Shown one piece after another: positions 43,896-53,112 of a DNA stretch of 64,000 bases. The position numbers and the translations under genes are program-made. How positions within the stretch are numbered: the first letter of the stretch is position 1; the number at the start of each line of letters is the position of its first letter. Origin of the DNA: Cohnella luojiensis (lineage in GTDB: Bacteria > Bacillota > Bacilli > Paenibacillales > Paenibacillaceae); NCBI RefSeq assembly GCF_004564235.1, contig NZ_SOMN01000009.1:1-64000 (forward strand). Reading direction: 5' to 3'. The notes beneath the pieces are model-generated. The model had not been told where the DNA came from. It did no database searches and was given only the letters and a program-made list of their open reading frames with translations.

Positions 43896-45473
43896 TTACT
43901 TAAACAGGTCCTTTTTCTTCTGATACGTTTGGTTAGCCCAATCGACCAGCTGCTCCAAACCGATCTTTTCGGCGTTCTTCACCATGTTCTTGTAAGTGGA
44001 AACGGCTTCCTCTTCGGACTTCGCCAGATAAATTTTAACCTTCTCGTTTTTAATCATTTCGTCGATCTTAGTCTTGATCGTCTTTTCTTGGGAATCCGGT
44101 TGCATCTGAATCAGACCGAGCTCCGGTTTATAGGTCGTGAACGCTTTTCTCTCCATCAAGGCTTGCGTCTTCTGTGCGCCCGGAACATAGCCCAGCATGC
44201 CTTCCGTGACTCCGTCGTTGTACAGGTACCACCATTTGATACCGTTGCTGTTCACGAAATCTGCATCCGACGGATCATATTTCAGATTCGGGTAACCCTC
44301 TTCATTCCACGTCCAATGCTCGCCCTCGACACCGAACATGGTCAACTTTTTGCCTTCGTCGCTTGCAAGGTATTGAATGAATTTGATCGACGCCTCCGGA
44401 TCCTTGTTTTGCTTGGTGATGAAGGTACCGGCGAAGCCAAGACCCGAACTGACGGCTTTCGTGTCTTTCGACAAGGCGCTCGGCAGCATTTTGAACGTGT
44501 ACGAGCTTCCCGCGGTTTTGATTTTGATGTTATCCGACTCCGCTATGCTTACCGTATGGCTGTGAGCGAATGCTTTCCCGCTCGTCGCATACTGATCGTC
44601 AATCTGATCGTTCGTGTAAGCGAAATTTTCCGCAAGAATGTATCCATTGCGGTACAGACTGTTCATAAACTTGAAGAATTCCAGCATCTTCGGCTGTCTG
44701 ATCGCATAATCCACTTTTCCATCTTTTTCATACCAGCCATCTAGGAGGCCCTCGACGCCTACCTGCTGCAGGAAATATTGTTCAATCCAGTCCTTGTCCA
44801 TAATAAGCGGCACCATATCCGGATACTTCTCCTTAACCATGCCAAGAAGCTTCTGGAAATTGTCCAGCGAATCGATCGGCGGATTCCCGAGTTCCTTCAG
44901 GATATCTTCCCGGACGGCAATGCCGGGATTGCCGTCGCTGCCGACAGAGTATTTATTTTGAGCCACTTCCTCCTGCGTCGCGAAGGAATTTCGAACCGTA
45001 TAGAAGTTGCCGTCGTCCATCGTATGGATCGCGATTCTCGTCTTATCGATTTTAAAATCCGGCGCATATTGCTCGATCAGTTCATTCCAAGGATAGGACA
45101 GCTTCGAATCCGACATCCGGTCGATGTTGGCATTGGTGAAGACGAGATCCGGGAGATCGCCCGAGGCGATCATCAGCGGAAGCTGCTTATCATCCGTCGC
45201 GACCGTCACATTGAGCTTTATGCCCGTTTTTTCCGTAATTTTCTCCGCAATCGCGCCTTTCCACTCCTTTACCGGGTACCATGACGCATCGATGAACAAC
45301 GACAGCTCCTTGATCTCCCCGTTCTTTGCCGGCGTTTCGGATGCGGTATTGGTTCCGGTTCCAGCGCTTTCCTTTTGTCCGGCATTGTTCTTCCCGCATG
45401 CCGACAGCAACACCAGCACCAGTATAACGGTCAGCGATAAGACCAGTACCTTCTTGCTTCTGTTTCTGTTCAA
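43896..45473 (-). CDS. Extracellular solute-binding lipoprotein (LplA-like)
   Basis: 525 residues, lipobox LLSACG, then a family-1 binding-protein fold. It starts at TTG 45473 preceded by GGAGGGG; the longer open frame to 45806 lies within the permease gene and lacks a ribosome site. C-terminal features (NTYKNMVKNAEKIGLEQLVD) match LplA-type proteins. Binds oligosaccharides for the permease pair upstream. Confidence 0.92.
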   Translation of the reverse strand: MNRNRSKKVLVLSLTVILVLVLLSACGKNNAGQKESAGTGTNTASETPAKNGEIKELSLFIDASWYPVKEWKGAIAEKITEKTGIKLNVTVATDDKQLPLMIASGDLPDLVFTNANIDRMSDSKLSYPWNELIEQYAPDFKIDKTRIAIHTMDDGNFYTVRNSFATQEEVAQNKYSVGSDGNPGIAVREDILKELGNPPIDSLDNFQKLLGMVKEKYPDMVPLIMDKDWIEQYFLQQVGVEGLLDGWYEKDGKVDYAIRQPKMLEFFKFMNSLYRNGYILAENFAYTNDQIDDQYATSGKAFAHSHTVSIAESDNIKIKTAGSSYTFKMLPSALSKDTKAVSSGLGFAGTFITKQNKDPEASIKFIQYLASDEGKKLTMFGVEGEHWTWNEEGYPNLKYDPSDADFVNSNGIKWWYLYNDGVTEGMLGYVPGAQKTQALMERKAFTTYKPELGLIQMQPDSQEKTIKTKIDEMIKNEKVKIYLAKSEEEAVSTYKNMVKNAEKIGLEQLVDWANQTYQKKKDLFK

Positions 45474-45502
45474 TGTAACCCCTCCAATGAATAGTGATTT
45501 AT

Positions 45503-45532
45503 ATATTAAAGCAAAAGCAAGCGCTTTAATAT
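45503..45532 (-). promoter_or_regulatory. Intercistronic stem-loop between permease and binding protein
   Basis: ATATTAAAGC (45503-45512) and GCTTTAATAT (45523-45532) are perfect 10-bp arms with a 10-base loop, in the 71-bp gap. Such stems usually uncouple expression so that more binding protein is made. It also looks loosely like a cre site. Confidence 0.6.
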
Positions 45533-45544
45533 CATGGAAATCGG

Positions 45545-46426
45545 TCAACCCTTTACGGAACCCAACATGATTCCTTGGATAAAAAATCTTTGCAGGAACG
45601 GGTATACGCATACGATGGGCGCGATGGAAACCACCATGGCCGCTACCTGGAGAGAATAGCTGGTGACGCCTGCGGACGCGCTGTTCGCGACGGCGATAGC
45701 ATCCATCGGCGCGTTGCTCTTGTTGATGACCTCCATCATCCGGAATGCGAGCGTCCGTAATCCTTCCGATTGCACGAAGTAAGCGGAGTCCAGCCAGGAG
45801 TTCCATTGGCCCACTCCCGTGAAAAGCGCCATGGTAGCGATTAGCGGCATCGACACAGGAAGAATGATCCGGTAGAAAATCACAAACTCGTTCGCCCCGT
45901 CTATATGGGCGGATTCCTTCAGTTCACCGGGAATTTCGCGGAAGAACGAGATGGCGATCAGCAGAAAAAACGTGCTCAGCATGGACGGAATGACATATAC
46001 GCCGAACGTATTTAGCAGCCCGACCGAACGCAGCACCACATAGTAAGGAATCAATCCGCCCGAGAAGTACATCGCGAAAATGATAACCGTGAAATAGATT
46101 TTGCGAAACAACAGGTCTCGATGAGAGAGACCGTACGCTACGAGACAGGTGAACAAAACGCCCAGCGCGGTACCCGTCAACGTTCTCGCGATCGTCACCA
46201 GAAAGGCTTGATACCAATGCGGGTCGTCCAGGAATCGAATATAGTTCTCCAAAGTGAAGGTTCGGGGCCATAAGTAGACGCCTCCGAGAAGGGAATCGGT
46301 TCCCTTGTTGAAGGATAGAATCAAGACGTAATAAAACGGATAAAGCATCGACAACATCATGATGAACAAGATCGTGTAGATCAATGTGTCCATAATGCGG
46401 TCCTTTTGTCTCTGGCTCAGCGACAT
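45545..46426 (-). CDS. Carbohydrate ABC permease, MalG type (LplC-like)
   Basis: 293 residues, six helices. The EAA loop is ELKESAHIDGANEFVIFYRI with ILPVSMPL. The long loop LGGVYLWPRTFTLENYIRFL is typical. It lies 17 bp after the LplB-like gene. Confidence 0.94.
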   Translation of the reverse strand: MSLSQRQKDRIMDTLIYTILFIMMLSMLYPFYYVLILSFNKGTDSLLGGVYLWPRTFTLENYIRFLDDPHWYQAFLVTIARTLTGTALGVLFTCLVAYGLSHRDLLFRKIYFTVIIFAMYFSGGLIPYYVVLRSVGLLNTFGVYVIPSMLSTFFLLIAISFFREIPGELKESAHIDGANEFVIFYRIILPVSMPLIATMALFTGVGQWNSWLDSAYFVQSEGLRTLAFRMMEVINKSNAPMDAIAVANSASAGVTSYSLQVAAMVVSIAPIVCVYPFLQRFFIQGIMLGSVKG

Positions 46427-46443
46427 CGCCGATCCCTCCTTTC

Positions 46444-47427
46444 CTAGAATAAGCTTGATCCCGAAGTTCTCTTGGCAATGTAATTGCTGGAGAAGATCAG
46501 CACGACGGAGATGACGGATTGGATCAGATCAATGGCTGCCGCATAGGAGAACCGCCCGTCTCTCAAGCCAACCTTGAACGCATAGGTTTGGACGATCTCC
46601 GAAGTCGGATTGTTGATGCTGTTCCCGAACAGGAAAGCCTGTTCGAAATTCGAGCCGACCAATCCTCCGCCCAGAATGCTCCCGATCGTAAGGATGAGCA
46701 CCACCACGATCGTTCCTTTCATGCCGGTAAAAGTGATATGGCGAATACGCGCCAGGCGTCCGGCACCGTCAATTTGCGCTGCTTCATATAGAGCCGGGTT
46801 GATCCCCGCAATTGCGGCAAGGAAGATGATCGTCCACCAGCCCATTTCCTTCCACACCGCGCTTCCGACGGCCAATCCCCAGAAGGAGTCGGGGTTGGTG
46901 AGAATATCCAGCGGCTTTTCGATTAGACCCATGCCCATAAGAGCCTTGTTGACCATTCCGATATCGGCCGACAGGAAGGTAAAAGCGATGCCGACGACCA
47001 CGACCCAAGAGATGAAATGCGGCAGATAGCTGACGGTCTGGACGAATCGCTTGAACCGCATATTTTTCACTTCGTTCAGCAAGATGGCCAGCAAGATGGG
47101 GGCGGGAAAGGCAAAAATCACCTTGAGAAAGCTTAACACCAGCGTGTTTCGGACAATCGTTCCGAATTGATAGTCGTTCACGAACTCGTCGAAATGCTTG
47201 ATTCCGACCCATTCGCTCGTGAAAATCCCCTTGATTCCGGTGGAGATGGAATAGTTCTTGAACGCCATGATAATGCCGAACATCGGCGTATAGGCGAAGA
47301 TTAATAAGAAGATCATGCCGAGTCCAACAAACAGGTGCAGCGTCTTTTGCTTTTTAAACCGCTTCCAATATTGCGTTTGTCGTCCGCCTTTTCCTGCGGT
47401 TCCTGTAATCCGAGTATCCAGTTCCAT
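46444..47427 (-). CDS. Sugar ABC permease, MalF type (LplB-like)
   Basis: 327 residues, six helices, EAA loop NPALYEAAQIDGAGRLARIR. The motif FGIIMAFKNYSISTGIKGIF and the segment IVRNTLVLSFLKVIFAFPAP are typical of LplB. First gene of this importer operon. No ATPase gene is nearby. Confidence 0.94.
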   Translation of the reverse strand: MELDTRITGTAGKGGRQTQYWKRFKKQKTLHLFVGLGMIFLLIFAYTPMFGIIMAFKNYSISTGIKGIFTSEWVGIKHFDEFVNDYQFGTIVRNTLVLSFLKVIFAFPAPILLAILLNEVKNMRFKRFVQTVSYLPHFISWVVVVGIAFTFLSADIGMVNKALMGMGLIEKPLDILTNPDSFWGLAVGSAVWKEMGWWTIIFLAAIAGINPALYEAAQIDGAGRLARIRHITFTGMKGTIVVVLILTIGSILGGGLVGSNFEQAFLFGNSINNPTSEIVQTYAFKVGLRDGRFSYAAAIDLIQSVISVVLIFSSNYIAKRTSGSSLF

Positions 47428-47565
47428 TCCTGTTCCTCCCCCTTGCTTATAAGTCTACCCTTCTAGACGAGCGCGTCGAAAGCCAACATTCTTAAGAAAG
47501 CGTTGTCATTTTTAAAGATCGCCCACTTTGTATTTTTCATCAGCATCCAATCCTAATACGTTGAT
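47428..47565. promoter_or_regulatory. Probable promoter region of the LplBC importer operon
   Basis: About 140 bp upstream of the LplB-like gene. AAGAAAGCGTTGTCAT near 47490 fits a catabolite-responsive cre site with two mismatches, so glucose repression is possible. No clear -35/-10 was assigned. Confidence 0.35.
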
Positions 47566-47622
47566 ATAAAAAAGCATCGATAAATACCCAAGGCAACATG
47601 CCATGCGTATTTATCGGTGCTT
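47566..47622 (-). terminator. Strong terminator of the xylan operon
   Basis: AAGCATCGATAAATAC (47572-47587) pairs with GTATTTATCGGTGCTT (47607-47622), a 16-bp stem with one G-U type mismatch. On the minus strand TTTTTTATATC follows. It ends the long operon about 140 bp after GH43. Confidence 0.9.
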
Positions 47623-47759
47623 CCGTTTGTCATCGTGAAAGAGCGGAACACCTGGAAATTACTCAAAGGAGCTCGTTACCAGGTAATACTCGTCTCCGTG
47701 CCTGCAGGCGCTCTGATCGGGATGGAATCAGCTAATGACCGGATTGCGGTAAGTCATTG

Positions 47760-49289
47760 TCATTGGGCAGCGTCCTTCTTGGCGAAGTGGAAGTAGTCGA
47801 AATCGGCGAACCCGTCGGTTTGCTTCGTCGCGTAGTTGAACAATCCGATCCGATAGCCCATGAAATGATCCAACGTATACTTCATCTGAAGCGGGCGGCC
47901 GATCGGATTCCACGTCTCGCCGTTTTCCGAATAATAGAAATGAGCAAGATCGATATTGTCCACGAAATTAAAGTCGATTCTTAAGTAAATCCAGTTGCTT
48001 TCAAATCGAATGCTTTCGACCGCTTTTTCGCCCCCGTCTTGCTTTACGCACATGGTCACGTACCTGTCCCCGTTATCCGCAACCTGTACGCCGACGGTTC
48101 CGAAGTTGCTCTGCAAGGCGACCATGCCGGCATGGTCGCCCGGCATCATGCCCGACGAATCCATAACCGTTCTCGCGATGCAGGCCGGACCTTCCGTACG
48201 CTGCGTCAGCGTATTGCGGGCATATTCGACGCTGCGCGCGAGATATCCCGTCGCAAGGCGCAGGAAGCCCGGACGCGCCGTTACGGACCAGTACCGATTG
48301 TCCGGGTTGTGGTTCCACTGCCAGTTCAGGGCCAGCTTGTTCTCCATGTAATCGAACTCGTCGCTGATGACCAGCGGCTTGGCTTCAGAGCTCGGCAACG
48401 GCACCTCGAACGTCTGCGGCGCCTTGCCGTCTATGCCGAGAATCGGCCAATCCTCTTCCCATGTCACGGGAACGACGCAAGGAATTCTGCCGACGGCGCC
48501 GTAATCCTGGAACAGCACCGCGTACCACTCGCCAGTCGGCGTATCGATGATGCCGCCTTGCGCGACGCCGTTGTTGAAATAGCCCATATCGTCGTCTAGA
48601 ACGATTTTATTCTCGTAAGGTCCTAGAAGCTCTCGCGAGCGATAAACGTTCACCCTGCGACGTCTGTTGCCGATGCGCGGCCAATCGATAAAGATCAAAT
48701 AATAGTAGCCGTTCAGCTTATAAGCGTGGCAGCCTTCGCATCGCAATCCGATGCCGTCGCGTTCCGTCTCGAACAAGAGCTGATCGATGCCGTCCGGCTT
48801 GTGCGCGGTCACATCGGCCGTAAACTCCGTAATACGGATATCTCCGTTGCCATGGATGACGAAGATGCGTCCGTCGTCGAACAGCAAAGCCGGATCGTGA
48901 TGAAGCCCCTTAATGACGGAACGCTCCCAAGGTCCGTTCTCGATATCCGCCGTCCGATAGACGTAGAACTGCTGCATGTCGTTGCTAGAGAAGCACACGT
49001 AGAACATGCCGTTGTGATGACGCAAGCTAGCCGCCCAAGAGCCTTTACCGTAAATGCCCTTCCCGTTCAGCAAGTTGTGGGCATCGTTATCCTCGAACGT
49101 ATCGAACACGTAATTCACAAGATCCCAATGCATCAAGTCCGTCGACTTCATAATCGGGCAGCCGGGCATCGAATGCATGCTCGTACTGACCATGTAGTAG
49201 GTGCTTTCCACCCGAATGACGCTCGGATCCGGGACATCTGCCCGAATGACGGGGTTTTTGATCGTCATCGTGCTCATCGTTTTGTTCAC
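47760..49289 (-). CDS. GH43 beta-xylosidase / arabinofuranosidase
   Basis: 509 residues, cytoplasmic (no signal peptide). The five-bladed propeller (about 1-300) has the acids of GH43: Asp in RADVPDPSVIR, Asp in HHDPALLFDDGR, Glu in LRCEGCHAYKL. The C-terminal half (300-509) is the concanavalin-like beta-sandwich (GH43_C2). GTG 49289 follows GGAGAGG. Cuts xylo-oligosaccharides or arabinose side chains after import. Confidence 0.93.
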   Translation of the reverse strand: MNKTMSTMTIKNPVIRADVPDPSVIRVESTYYMVSTSMHSMPGCPIMKSTDLMHWDLVNYVFDTFEDNDAHNLLNGKGIYGKGSWAASLRHHNGMFYVCFSSNDMQQFYVYRTADIENGPWERSVIKGLHHDPALLFDDGRIFVIHGNGDIRITEFTADVTAHKPDGIDQLLFETERDGIGLRCEGCHAYKLNGYYYLIFIDWPRIGNRRRRVNVYRSRELLGPYENKIVLDDDMGYFNNGVAQGGIIDTPTGEWYAVLFQDYGAVGRIPCVVPVTWEEDWPILGIDGKAPQTFEVPLPSSEAKPLVISDEFDYMENKLALNWQWNHNPDNRYWSVTARPGFLRLATGYLARSVEYARNTLTQRTEGPACIARTVMDSSGMMPGDHAGMVALQSNFGTVGVQVADNGDRYVTMCVKQDGGEKAVESIRFESNWIYLRIDFNFVDNIDLAHFYYSENGETWNPIGRPLQMKYTLDHFMGYRIGLFNYATKQTDGFADFDYFHFAKKDAAQ

Positions 49290-49303
49290 CGTAACCTCTC
49301 CTT

Positions 49304-50326
49304 TTACGAACTAGCCGCATCAATAACATTCCAGAACGATTGCTTAGGCCGATGTTTCTCGTCGAAGAGAAACGGCCAGTTTTTGCGGTTCCGAACCGGA
49401 AAATGATCCAGCCATGTATAGTCGTCCGCCGCTCCCCAGAAGGTCACCGATTCGATATGCTCGCTGTATGACTTGAAGATCTCGAAAAACTGGCGATAAC
49501 GCTCGGCCTGCTGGTCCAGCATCGCTTCATGAGGCTCCGTCAGATCGGTTCGACGATCCTCGAATTCGAACACGGACACGTCCAGCTCCGTAATGTGAAG
49601 CTTCACGCCAAGGCTTGCGTATCGTTCGATGGCCTCTCGAATATCGTCGATGGACGGGTGCTTCAGATTCCAGTGAGCTTGGAGCCCGACGCCGTGAATA
49701 GGTACTCCTTTCTCCTTCAGCGATCGAACCAGACTATAGATTTTGTCCCTTTTCTCCGGCACCGACTCGTTATAATCGTTATAGAACAATAGCGCCTTCG
49801 GGTCAACCTCATGCGCGTATTCGAACGCCTTGGCAATGAAATCTTCCCCGGCGATGTCGAGCCACTTGGACGGACGAAGCAGCTCCCCGCTCTTGTCGGA
49901 CACCGCTTCATTCACCACGTCCCACGCGTAGACAATCCCCTTGTACCGTGAGACGACAGTCTCAATATGGGCCTTCATCGTCGCGAGCAGCGTCTCGCGA
50001 TCCACCGCGCTGCCATCCTTGTTCTCGAACACCCACGCAGGGGTCTGATTATGCCATACGAGCGTATGGCCCCTGACCCCCATTCCATGCGCGGACGCAA
50101 AATCGATCAATCGGTCCGCATTCGCGAACGTATAGCTGCCCTCGACGGGCTGCAAGTTTTCGAACTTCATTTCATTCTCTGCGGTTATGCTGTTGAAGTG
50201 ATGCTTAAGCAGCTCCGATTGCGTATTCAACGTAAACGGATTCACCGCCGCGCCAATGCGAAAATGCTTCTTGTAAACTTCATGCAGATTCGGGATGTCA
50301 CCCGTAAAGTTCTGTTGCGTCACCAT
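49304..50326 (-). CDS. GH10 endo-1,4-beta-xylanase, intracellular type
   Basis: 340 residues, TIM barrel with no signal peptide. Acid/base Glu in WDVVNEAVSD (about residue 136) and nucleophile Glu in LHITELDVSV (about 242). Motifs HTLVWHNQTPAWVFEN and VTFWGAADDYTWLDHFPVRN are diagnostic. Lack of a signal peptide and position next to GH43 match intracellular xylanases that cut imported xylo-oligosaccharides. The ATG follows GAAGGAG. Confidence 0.96.
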   Translation of the reverse strand: MVTQQNFTGDIPNLHEVYKKHFRIGAAVNPFTLNTQSELLKHHFNSITAENEMKFENLQPVEGSYTFANADRLIDFASAHGMGVRGHTLVWHNQTPAWVFENKDGSAVDRETLLATMKAHIETVVSRYKGIVYAWDVVNEAVSDKSGELLRPSKWLDIAGEDFIAKAFEYAHEVDPKALLFYNDYNESVPEKRDKIYSLVRSLKEKGVPIHGVGLQAHWNLKHPSIDDIREAIERYASLGVKLHITELDVSVFEFEDRRTDLTEPHEAMLDQQAERYRQFFEIFKSYSEHIESVTFWGAADDYTWLDHFPVRNRKNWPFLFDEKHRPKQSFWNVIDAASS

Positions 50327-50355
50327 GCTCTTCTCCTTCTCTACTTGGCTTATTT

Positions 50356-51177
50356 TTAAACGTATTGCTCTGTCCCTAAGCCTTCCAACGTGCCCCCATC
50401 TGAAGCCCGCTCCAACGCATCGCGGACCGTCTCGATCCAGAATTCCCAGGTATGGCCTCCCGGCCCTTCATAATACGTATGCTCGACCTGCTCTTGTTTC
50501 ATAAAATGGTGGAAACGGCGGTTCACGTCCAACAAGAAATCCTCGGTGCCGCAGGACATATAGATCTGCGGAATGGCCGAATTCGTCTCCTTCAGCCGAA
50601 GGATCAGCGCCTCCGGATCTTTATCGCTGCCGAGCAAGCGGTCAAGATCGCCGAAGACGCTCCTGTAGTAGTCATAACCTTCGATCCCGTTATGATAACC
50701 CGGCTTGATGTTCGCAATCGTGTAAGGAATGAGCGCCGATGACAAAGCGATTATTCGGCCGAATCGCTCCGCATATTTCAATCCGTTCCGAATCGCTCCG
50801 TAACCGCCCATGGATAAGCCGCCGATCCATGTATCCTCGCGCTCGCGGGAGAGCGGAAACATCCGGCGGGTAACCTCCACAAGCTCGTTCCCGGTGTATT
50901 CCCCCCAAAGTTCGCCATTCTCCTCGTCGTCCAAGTAGAAACGGTCCGCGCCCGAGGGCATAAAGACGGCAACGTTATACTGATCCGAGAACTCTCGGAT
51001 TTGCGAGAAGTTGATCCAATCCGTATGGCTGCCTTTATAGCCGTGAAGAAGATATAACGCCTTCAGCGGCTTGACGCCCTTCTCCGACTCTTCCATATCG
51101 TCTACAGGCAACAACGCGCTGAACGTCACTTCTCTTCGCATGCATTTCGAAGAGTAGCTCGCTTGCATTAAAGCCAT
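50356..51177 (-). CDS. Acetyl-esterase of the CE1/tributyrin-esterase family
   Basis: 273 residues. Nucleophile Ser in GLSMGGYGAI, Asp in CGTEDFLLDVN and His in GPGGHTWEFW. Starts at ATG 51177 after AGGAG; a longer frame reaching 51525 lacks a ribosome site and overlaps the permease gene. Probably removes acetyl groups from xylo-oligosaccharides in the cytoplasm. It precedes the xylanase by about 30 bp. Confidence 0.9.
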   Translation of the reverse strand: MALMQASYSSKCMRREVTFSALLPVDDMEESEKGVKPLKALYLLHGYKGSHTDWINFSQIREFSDQYNVAVFMPSGADRFYLDDEENGELWGEYTGNELVEVTRRMFPLSREREDTWIGGLSMGGYGAIRNGLKYAERFGRIIALSSALIPYTIANIKPGYHNGIEGYDYYRSVFGDLDRLLGSDKDPEALILRLKETNSAIPQIYMSCGTEDFLLDVNRRFHHFMKQEQVEHTYYEGPGGHTWEFWIETVRDALERASDGGTLEGLGTEQYV

Positions 51178-51269
51178 CTGCGTCACTCTCCTAATGAATG
51201 ATCTTCTTCCTAGAATACCTGCGAAAACCCGCTTGACATAACCGCCCGCATCGCGCGACTGCACGAACG

Positions 51270-52208
51270 TTAACCAACGATCCCCGTCCGCTCGACACTT
51301 TCGACAAAGTACCGCTGAACGAAAATATAAATCAAGATGAGCGGCAAGATGGCGAGCAGCATGCCCGTATCCAGCACCATGCTCTGATAGAACGGATCCG
51401 CTCTGGAAGAGACGCCGTCGCTCAGCATAATGCCCAGATTGTAAGGCAGCGAAGACAGTTGAATCGACATGACTTTGCTTGTCGTCAAATACGTCGTCGT
51501 ATAGAAGCTGTCGTTCCATTGCCATACGAACGCGAAGAGCAGCACGGTCACGATGGAAGGAAGCGCGTTAGGCAGCATAATTCTGGTGAAAGTCCTGCTG
51601 ACGCCCGCGCCATCAATATAGGCGGCTTCCTCGACTTCCTTCGGTATGCCCCTGAAAAATTGCCGGAAGATGAAGATATAGAGTCCCGCCTTCATCGAAT
51701 TCGCCGTCATGGACGTGAGAATAAACGGCCAATACGTATTCAACAAATTCAAGTCCTTCAGGTTCAAATACACGGGTATGAGAATCGTCGTCGGCGGCAC
51801 GAGGATCGTCAGGATGACTCCCATGAACAGCAAATTGCTTCCTTTGAATTTCAACCGGGCAAATCCGTAACCCGCGAACGCGCACGAAATCGCGGTCAGA
51901 ACCGTCGTCATTACCGACAGGGTGAACGTATTGCCCAGTGTCGTCCAATAGTCCATGATCCTTATGGCTTGCTTGAAATTATCCCACGTGTAATGCTCGG
52001 GAACCCAGATCACGATCGGCGAATACAGATCGGATTTGTCCTTGATCGCCGTGGCGATCTTCTGGAGAATCGGATAGATGATCACGAACGACAGACCCAT
52101 GATCAGACCGAGCCGTACGCAAGACCACAGCCCTCTTTTCCAGGATTGGAACGATAGCAATCGGGCCAACAGCCAGGCAGCCATCTGAATCATATTCGCT
52201 CTAATCAT
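51270..52208 (-). CDS. Carbohydrate ABC permease, MalG type (pair 2)
   Basis: 312 residues, six helices, EAA loop EVEEAAYIDGAGVSRTFTRI. Long N-terminal stretch (about 30 residues) before helix 1. It overlaps its partner by 8 bp. Confidence 0.93.
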   Translation of the reverse strand: MIRANMIQMAAWLLARLLSFQSWKRGLWSCVRLGLIMGLSFVIIYPILQKIATAIKDKSDLYSPIVIWVPEHYTWDNFKQAIRIMDYWTTLGNTFTLSVMTTVLTAISCAFAGYGFARLKFKGSNLLFMGVILTILVPPTTILIPVYLNLKDLNLLNTYWPFILTSMTANSMKAGLYIFIFRQFFRGIPKEVEEAAYIDGAGVSRTFTRIMLPNALPSIVTVLLFAFVWQWNDSFYTTTYLTTSKVMSIQLSSLPYNLGIMLSDGVSSRADPFYQSMVLDTGMLLAILPLILIYIFVQRYFVESVERTGIVG

Positions 52209-53112
52209 AGTAGAACACCTTCCTTGAAATCAGATAGGAGCTGATCAGCAGGATCAGAGACACCGCCAAGAAGTAAATCCACGCCATCGCGGAGCTAAGC
52301 CCGAAGTTAAACGAAGTGAACCCGGTTTCCCGAATCAAGTCCGTCATGGCGTTCCTCGAGAACGAATCGATGATCGTGTATATGACGTTCACCAGAATGA
52401 GCGGGCTGACCATCGGGAACGTAATTTTCCAGAACGCTTCGTACCCGGTTGCGCCCTCCATCTTGGAAGCCTCGTACAGCTGCGGCGAAATCGTCTGAAT
52501 GCCTGCCAAGAAGATGAGAATCTGTACGCCCGATTGGCTTACGATCTGATAGATGCGATCCACAGCGCCCGTCAAATAATTGATGATGCTTTCGCTAACG
52601 CCCGCTTCCTCCATCATCATCGCCAGCTCGAAGCTGCCCAGCCCGCGGGAGATGCTGCCGCCTTCATTCGCGTCGTTGATCGCCTGAACCAAGCTTGTGC
52701 TGTCCAGCGCCATAATGACGCCGGAAGCGAGAATGACCGGCAGGAAGAAGATCGCGCGCGCGAACGTTCGTCCGAGAAATTTCTGATTCAGCAGCACCGC
52801 TAGGAACAAGCTGAAGATGACGATCATAGGCACGTTAACGACCATGTTCGTGATCGATTCCGTCAAGATGCGGTTAAAGCTCGTATTGACCGTTAGCGCT
52901 TCAATGTAATTCTCGAATCCGATGAAGTTAACAATGATGCCTTTGGCATTGGCTTCGACCTTACTCAAGCTGAATCGCAGCGAAGCGATCAAAGGTACAA
53001 AGAAAAAGAAGATAAAGCCTAACAGCCATGGCAAGACATAGATAAAGCCCCACATTGCTTTCTTCTGCGCATAGGTCCTCTGGCTTAAGCGGAGCTTCGG
53101 CATGAATTTCAA
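52201..53112 (-). CDS. Sugar ABC permease, MalF type (pair 2)
   Basis: 303 residues, six helices, EAA loop SPQLYEASKMEGATGYEAFW. The first codon may be TTG 53112, overlapping the DUF5696 stop by 4 bp, or ATG 53103. It has no dedicated binding protein beside it, unlike pair 1. Confidence 0.92.
   Translation of the reverse strand: MKFMPKLRLSQRTYAQKKAMWGFIYVLPWLLGFIFFFFVPLIASLRFSLSKVEANAKGIIVNFIGFENYIEALTVNTSFNRILTESITNMVVNVPMIVIFSLFLAVLLNQKFLGRTFARAIFFLPVILASGVIMALDSTSLVQAINDANEGGSISRGLGSFELAMMMEEAGVSESIINYLTGAVDRIYQIVSQSGVQILIFLAGIQTISPQLYEASKMEGATGYEAFWKITFPMVSPLILVNVIYTIIDSFSRNAMTDLIRETGFTSFNFGLSSAMAWIYFLAVSLILLISSYLISRKVFYYD

Noticed and set aside
45474..45806. 111-residue N-terminal extension of the binding protein at 43896
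   Set aside because: It lies within the permease gene, would precede the signal peptide, and the TTG at 45473 has a good ribosome site.
51178..51525. N-terminal extension of the esterase at 50356
   Set aside because: It overlaps the permease gene in another frame and has no ribosome site, while ATG 51177 does.
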